A stretch of DNA of 6,737 nt from Bacillota bacterium (lineage in GTDB: Bacteria > Bacillota > Clostridia > Acetivibrionales > DTU013): positions 1 to 6,737 of the forward strand of contig JAEZJL010000495.1 of assembly GCA_023415815.1 (NCBI GenBank), given 5' to 3'. Below, piece after piece: positions 4,273-6,737 of the stretch. Every line of letters starts with the position of its first letter. Within the stretch, counting starts at the first letter, position 1. Position numbers and translations under genes: made by a program. The notes under the pieces were generated by a model, which saw nothing but the letters and a program-made list of their open reading frames with translations, searched no databases and was not told the origin of the DNA.

Positions 4273-6228
4273 GTGGAAACATATGTATTGCTGGCAATCG
4301 CCATATTGCTGCCGGCACTGAGCGCGGGACTATGCTACGCCGCGAGGAACAAAACGGCCCGGAGCGTTATTGTAGTCGCCTCCGCCGTGATCCTTGCCGC
4401 TTCGGCCTTGCTGCTTGTCAATCTGCTTTCCCGGTCGGGGGGCAGTATAAGGCTGAATTTTGAAGATATGCCGGTGGACATAGGCATTATTATCGAGTTC
4501 CTCGATATAGCCCTGCTTATATATATCATATATATAGGCCTCTCGTTGAGAAAGATTCTGATTTCGGCTCTGGCCGTGCTTCAGCTCATCCCGATGCTGA
4601 TTTTCGAAATATTCGGCTCGGTGAAGGAGCCGGCGGACGCCTTTGTGATCGACTATCTTTCACTGGTAATGATACTTCTGGTGTCGGTCATCGGACCGAT
4701 CGTCGTCGTCTTTGCACTGGGCTACATGAAAGAGCATGAGCATCACCAGGGAATCAAAAAATCAAAGCAGCCCAGGTTTTTCATGATCATGTTCATATTC
4801 CTCGGAGCCATGAACGGGCTGGTGATGACGAACAACCTCCTCTGGATGTATTTCTTCTGGGAGGTTACAACGCTTTGCTCCTTCCTTCTCATTTCACACG
4901 ACGGAAATACGGAATCGGTTAAAAACGCCATCAGGGCCTTGTGGATCAACATGCTGGGCGGCGTTGCCTTTGCTGTCGGGATAATCTTAATATACAGCGC
5001 AGCCGGTACGATCGCTGTGGATGAGATAGTAAGCATGAAGCCGGGGGCGGCTTTCGCCGGTCTGCTTCCCATAGGGCTCGGAATGCTCTGCTTCGCGGGC
5101 TTCACCAAGTCCGCCCAGTTCCCGTTCCAGAGCTGGCTGCTCGGCGCGATGGTCGCGCCTACCCCGGTCTCGGCGCTCCTGCACTCGAGCACGATGGTAA
5201 AAGCCGGCGTTTACCTTGTGGTAAGGATGGCGCCGGCCTTCAGCGGCACGACGCTGGGCAAAATAGTCGCCGTGGTAGGCGGCTTTACATTCCTCGCAGG
5301 CTCCGCGATAGCCATAAGCCAGCGAAATGCCAAGCGAGTGCTCGCCTACTCCACGATTGCAAACCTCGGACTGATCATCTGCTGCGCCGGTATAGGCACC
5401 ACGGTCGCATTGGGCGCGGCGATACTGCTTATAATATTCCATGCCATTTCCAAGGGCCTGCTGTTCCTGTGCGTGGGCACAATAGAGCACGGAATAGGCA
5501 GCAGGGATATAGAGGATATGCAGGGCCTGATGAAGAGGATGCCTTATACGACGGTAATAACCGTCATAGGCATGATTTCCATGCTGCTTCCGCCCTTCGG
5601 AGTCCTCATGACGAAATGGCTGGCCATAGAAGCTGCGGTACACCTTCCGGTGGTACTGCTGCTTATAATCCTCGGAAGCGCCTTTACGGTGTTCTTCTGG
5701 TCGAAATGGATCGGAATCATATTGACGATGTCCTACAAGCCCAAATATTTTATAGAAAAGCTGACCGCGCCAGTCCGCATATCCCTGGCGATACTGCTGG
5801 TACTCGTGGTTGCAGCCAGCTTTCTCATCACTCCGCTTTTCAATACTCTGGTAGCGCCTCAGCTCGCCGCCTACGGTCTGGCCGACAGCGGCTCGCTTAT
5901 TGGCGGGAACGGCGGACTGTGGCTTGGAAACGGGGTCGGAGGCTTTGCTTCAGTATTCTTCTTCGTAATATTGCTGTTGGTGATACTTACGATACCCTAC
6001 TTCCTGAGGAGAACGAAGCCCGAAAGGATAAAGCCGCCGTATCTTGGAGGCGAGCTTGCCAATGACGACATACGCGGCCTTGAGTTCATAGGCCCCGGCG
6101 ATAAGCTGGAAACCGTCGTTGTAACAAACTACTATTTTACCCGCGTCCTCGGCGAGGAGAATCTTACGCTGTGGCTGAACCTTATTGCGGGAGCCATAAT
6201 ACTGGCTATGTTCGGGGTGGTGATATAA
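4273..6228 (+). CDS. echA: NuoL/antiporter-like membrane subunit, probably EchA of an Ech-type hydrogenase
   Basis: This 651-residue, very hydrophobic protein (roughly 15-17 membrane segments by eye) belongs to the proton-antiporter family of complex I NuoL and the large membrane subunits of group 4 hydrogenases. It would form the ion-pumping channel that couples ferredoxin oxidation and hydrogen formation to proton or sodium export. Key family residues are present: E197 in FFWEVTTL, K279 in TKSAQFPFQSWL, H304 in HSSTMVKAG with K310, and FHAISK with H390 and K394. A C-terminal PYLGGE (589-594) resembles the end of hydrogenase-linked members. The start is GTG: the in-frame stop TAA at 4267-4269 rules out an earlier start, and AAAGGGG (4258-4264) lies eight bases upstream. 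The NuoL-like then NuoH-like gene order is that of ech and hyc/hyf operons, not of standard nuo operons. The Ech assignment rests on order and likely host; the catalytic subunit is out of view. Confidence 0.85.
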   Translation: METYVLLAIAILLPALSAGLCYAARNKTARSVIVVASAVILAASALLLVNLLSRSGGSIRLNFEDMPVDIGIIIEFLDIALLIYIIYIGLSLRKILISALAVLQLIPMLIFEIFGSVKEPADAFVIDYLSLVMILLVSVIGPIVVVFALGYMKEHEHHQGIKKSKQPRFFMIMFIFLGAMNGLVMTNNLLWMYFFWEVTTLCSFLLISHDGNTESVKNAIRALWINMLGGVAFAVGIILIYSAAGTIAVDEIVSMKPGAAFAGLLPIGLGMLCFAGFTKSAQFPFQSWLLGAMVAPTPVSALLHSSTMVKAGVYLVVRMAPAFSGTTLGKIVAVVGGFTFLAGSAIAISQRNAKRVLAYSTIANLGLIICCAGIGTTVALGAAILLIIFHAISKGLLFLCVGTIEHGIGSRDIEDMQGLMKRMPYTTVITVIGMISMLLPPFGVLMTKWLAIEAAVHLPVVLLLIILGSAFTVFFWSKWIGIILTMSYKPKYFIEKLTAPVRISLAILLVLVVAASFLITPLFNTLVAPQLAAYGLADSGSLIGGNGGLWLGNGVGGFASVFFFVILLLVILTIPYFLRRTKPERIKPPYLGGELANDDIRGLEFIGPGDKLETVVVTNYYFTRVLGEENLTLWLNLIAGAIILAMFGVVI

Positions 6229-6737
6229 ATGGGTACAATTTATACGATTATTACAGTATTGATCGCCATCATAGCGGCGCCGGTCCTCGGAGGCCTGCTG
6301 AGCGGAATAGACAGAAGAATCACTGCGCGTATGCAGAACAGGTTCGGACCTCCGATCCTGCAGCCCTTTTATGACTTCTTCAAGCTCTTCGGGAAGGAAA
6401 GGATAACCGTCAACCAGACGCAGATGGTCTACGTGCTGGGGCACCTGCTATTCGCCATCTCCAGCCTTATAATGCTCGTGCTGAAGCAGGACCTTCTCAT
6501 GCTCGTATTCATACTCACCTTCTCAAACATATCCCTCATCATAGGGGCGATGAGCGTCCGTTCACCCTACAGCAAGATAGGCGCGCAGAGGGAGATTATA
6601 CAAATGCTGGCATACGAGCCTGTGCTGCTGCTTATGATCGTCGGAATCTATCTGACGACGAACAGCTTCATGATAGAGAGCATATTCGCCTATTCAAAGC
6701 CGCTGATGTACATGCTGCCGCTGGTTTTCCTGTCGTT
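6229..6737 (+). CDS. echB: NuoH-like membrane subunit, probably EchB (3' end cut off by window)
   Basis: An open frame runs from the ATG at 6229 to the window edge without a stop (169 complete codons). It codes for the NuoH/HycD/EchB family, the membrane subunit that anchors the hydrophilic catalytic module and links its electron-transfer site to the pumping subunits. Seen in order: an N-terminal hydrophobic helix (about 5-24), the conserved loop GIDRRITARMQNRFGPP (26-42) followed by LQPFYDFFKLFGKE (44-57), two more membrane segments (about 67-85 and 89-107), the loop SPYSKIGAQREIIQMLAYEP (112-131), and further helices. The acidic and basic residues of the GAQRE and YEP motifs are those conserved in the family. 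The ATG directly follows the TAA of echA (TAAATG), and GGTGGTGAT (6216-6224) in the end of echA can act as ribosome binding site, so the two are translated together. Family members are near 290-330 residues, so about half is missing. Confidence 0.9.
   Translation, partial: MGTIYTIITVLIAIIAAPVLGGLLSGIDRRITARMQNRFGPPILQPFYDFFKLFGKERITVNQTQMVYVLGHLLFAISSLIMLVLKQDLLMLVFILTFSNISLIIGAMSVRSPYSKIGAQREIIQMLAYEPVLLLMIVGIYLTTNSFMIESIFAYSKPLMYMLPLVFLS

Noticed and set aside
4518..4536. Perfect 9-base AT palindrome TATATATAT-C-ATATATATA inside echA
   Set aside because: It is explained by ATA and TAT codons for an Ile/Tyr-rich membrane helix; a similar GTATATATATAC at 3299-3310 in prmC has the same cause.
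4987..6444. Long open frames on the minus strand (4987-5643, 5950-6444) and in another plus frame (5469-6065) over echA and echB
   Set aside because: Compositions rich in Arg, His and Tyr are typical of out-of-frame readings of hydrophobic membrane-protein genes; both real genes have clear family motifs.

Overview
The window reads as a piece of a bacterial chromosome, most likely from an anaerobic member of the Clostridia (Bacillota). The basis is the gene order rho - rpmE - DUF1385 (YqhQ-like) - prmC, AGGAG-type ribosome binding sites, sigma-A-like promoters and a following cluster that looks like an Ech-type, energy-converting membrane hydrogenase. Coding DNA is moderately GC-rich with many AGG/AGA and ATA codons, and the spaces between genes are AT-rich. 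Genus and species cannot be assigned. All six recognisable genes lie on the + strand; no tRNA, rRNA, CRISPR array or mobile element was seen.

Layout: (1) 1-1715 is the rho gene, cut at its 5' end. Its frame is open to the left edge, so the ATG at 87 is probably internal. The protein carries a long, charged, low-complexity N-terminal insertion with six pentapeptide repeats and two AT-hook-like basic motifs, followed by complete RNA-binding and ATPase domains. (2) 1716-2100 is a compact unit for ribosomal protein bL31: candidate promoter, a leader with two overlapping inverted repeats, rpmE, and a strong intrinsic terminator. (3) 2100-4126 holds a weak candidate promoter, the four-helix membrane protein of the DUF1385 family, prmC overlapping it by 7 bases, and a probable terminator. 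(4) 4127-4272 is an AT-rich control region with a near-consensus sigma-A promoter whose spacer is filled by a perfect 17-base palindrome. (5) 4273 to the right edge holds a NuoL/antiporter-like subunit (echA-like) joined with no gap to a NuoH-like subunit (echB-like), which runs off the window.

How the genes work together: rho, rpmE and prmC belong to the information-processing machinery (transcription termination, ribosome structure, release-factor methylation). In many Firmicutes prmC is followed by prfA, its substrate gene; here that place is taken by the start of the membrane hydrogenase operon. The two respiratory-type subunits would form the proton- or sodium-pumping membrane arm of a complex whose catalytic, ferredoxin-linked subunits should lie just downstream. 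No wholly new system can be shown from the sequence. The observations most worth following are the palindrome inside the hydrogenase promoter, the overlapping inverted repeats in the rpmE leader, and the repeat-bearing N-terminal region of Rho.
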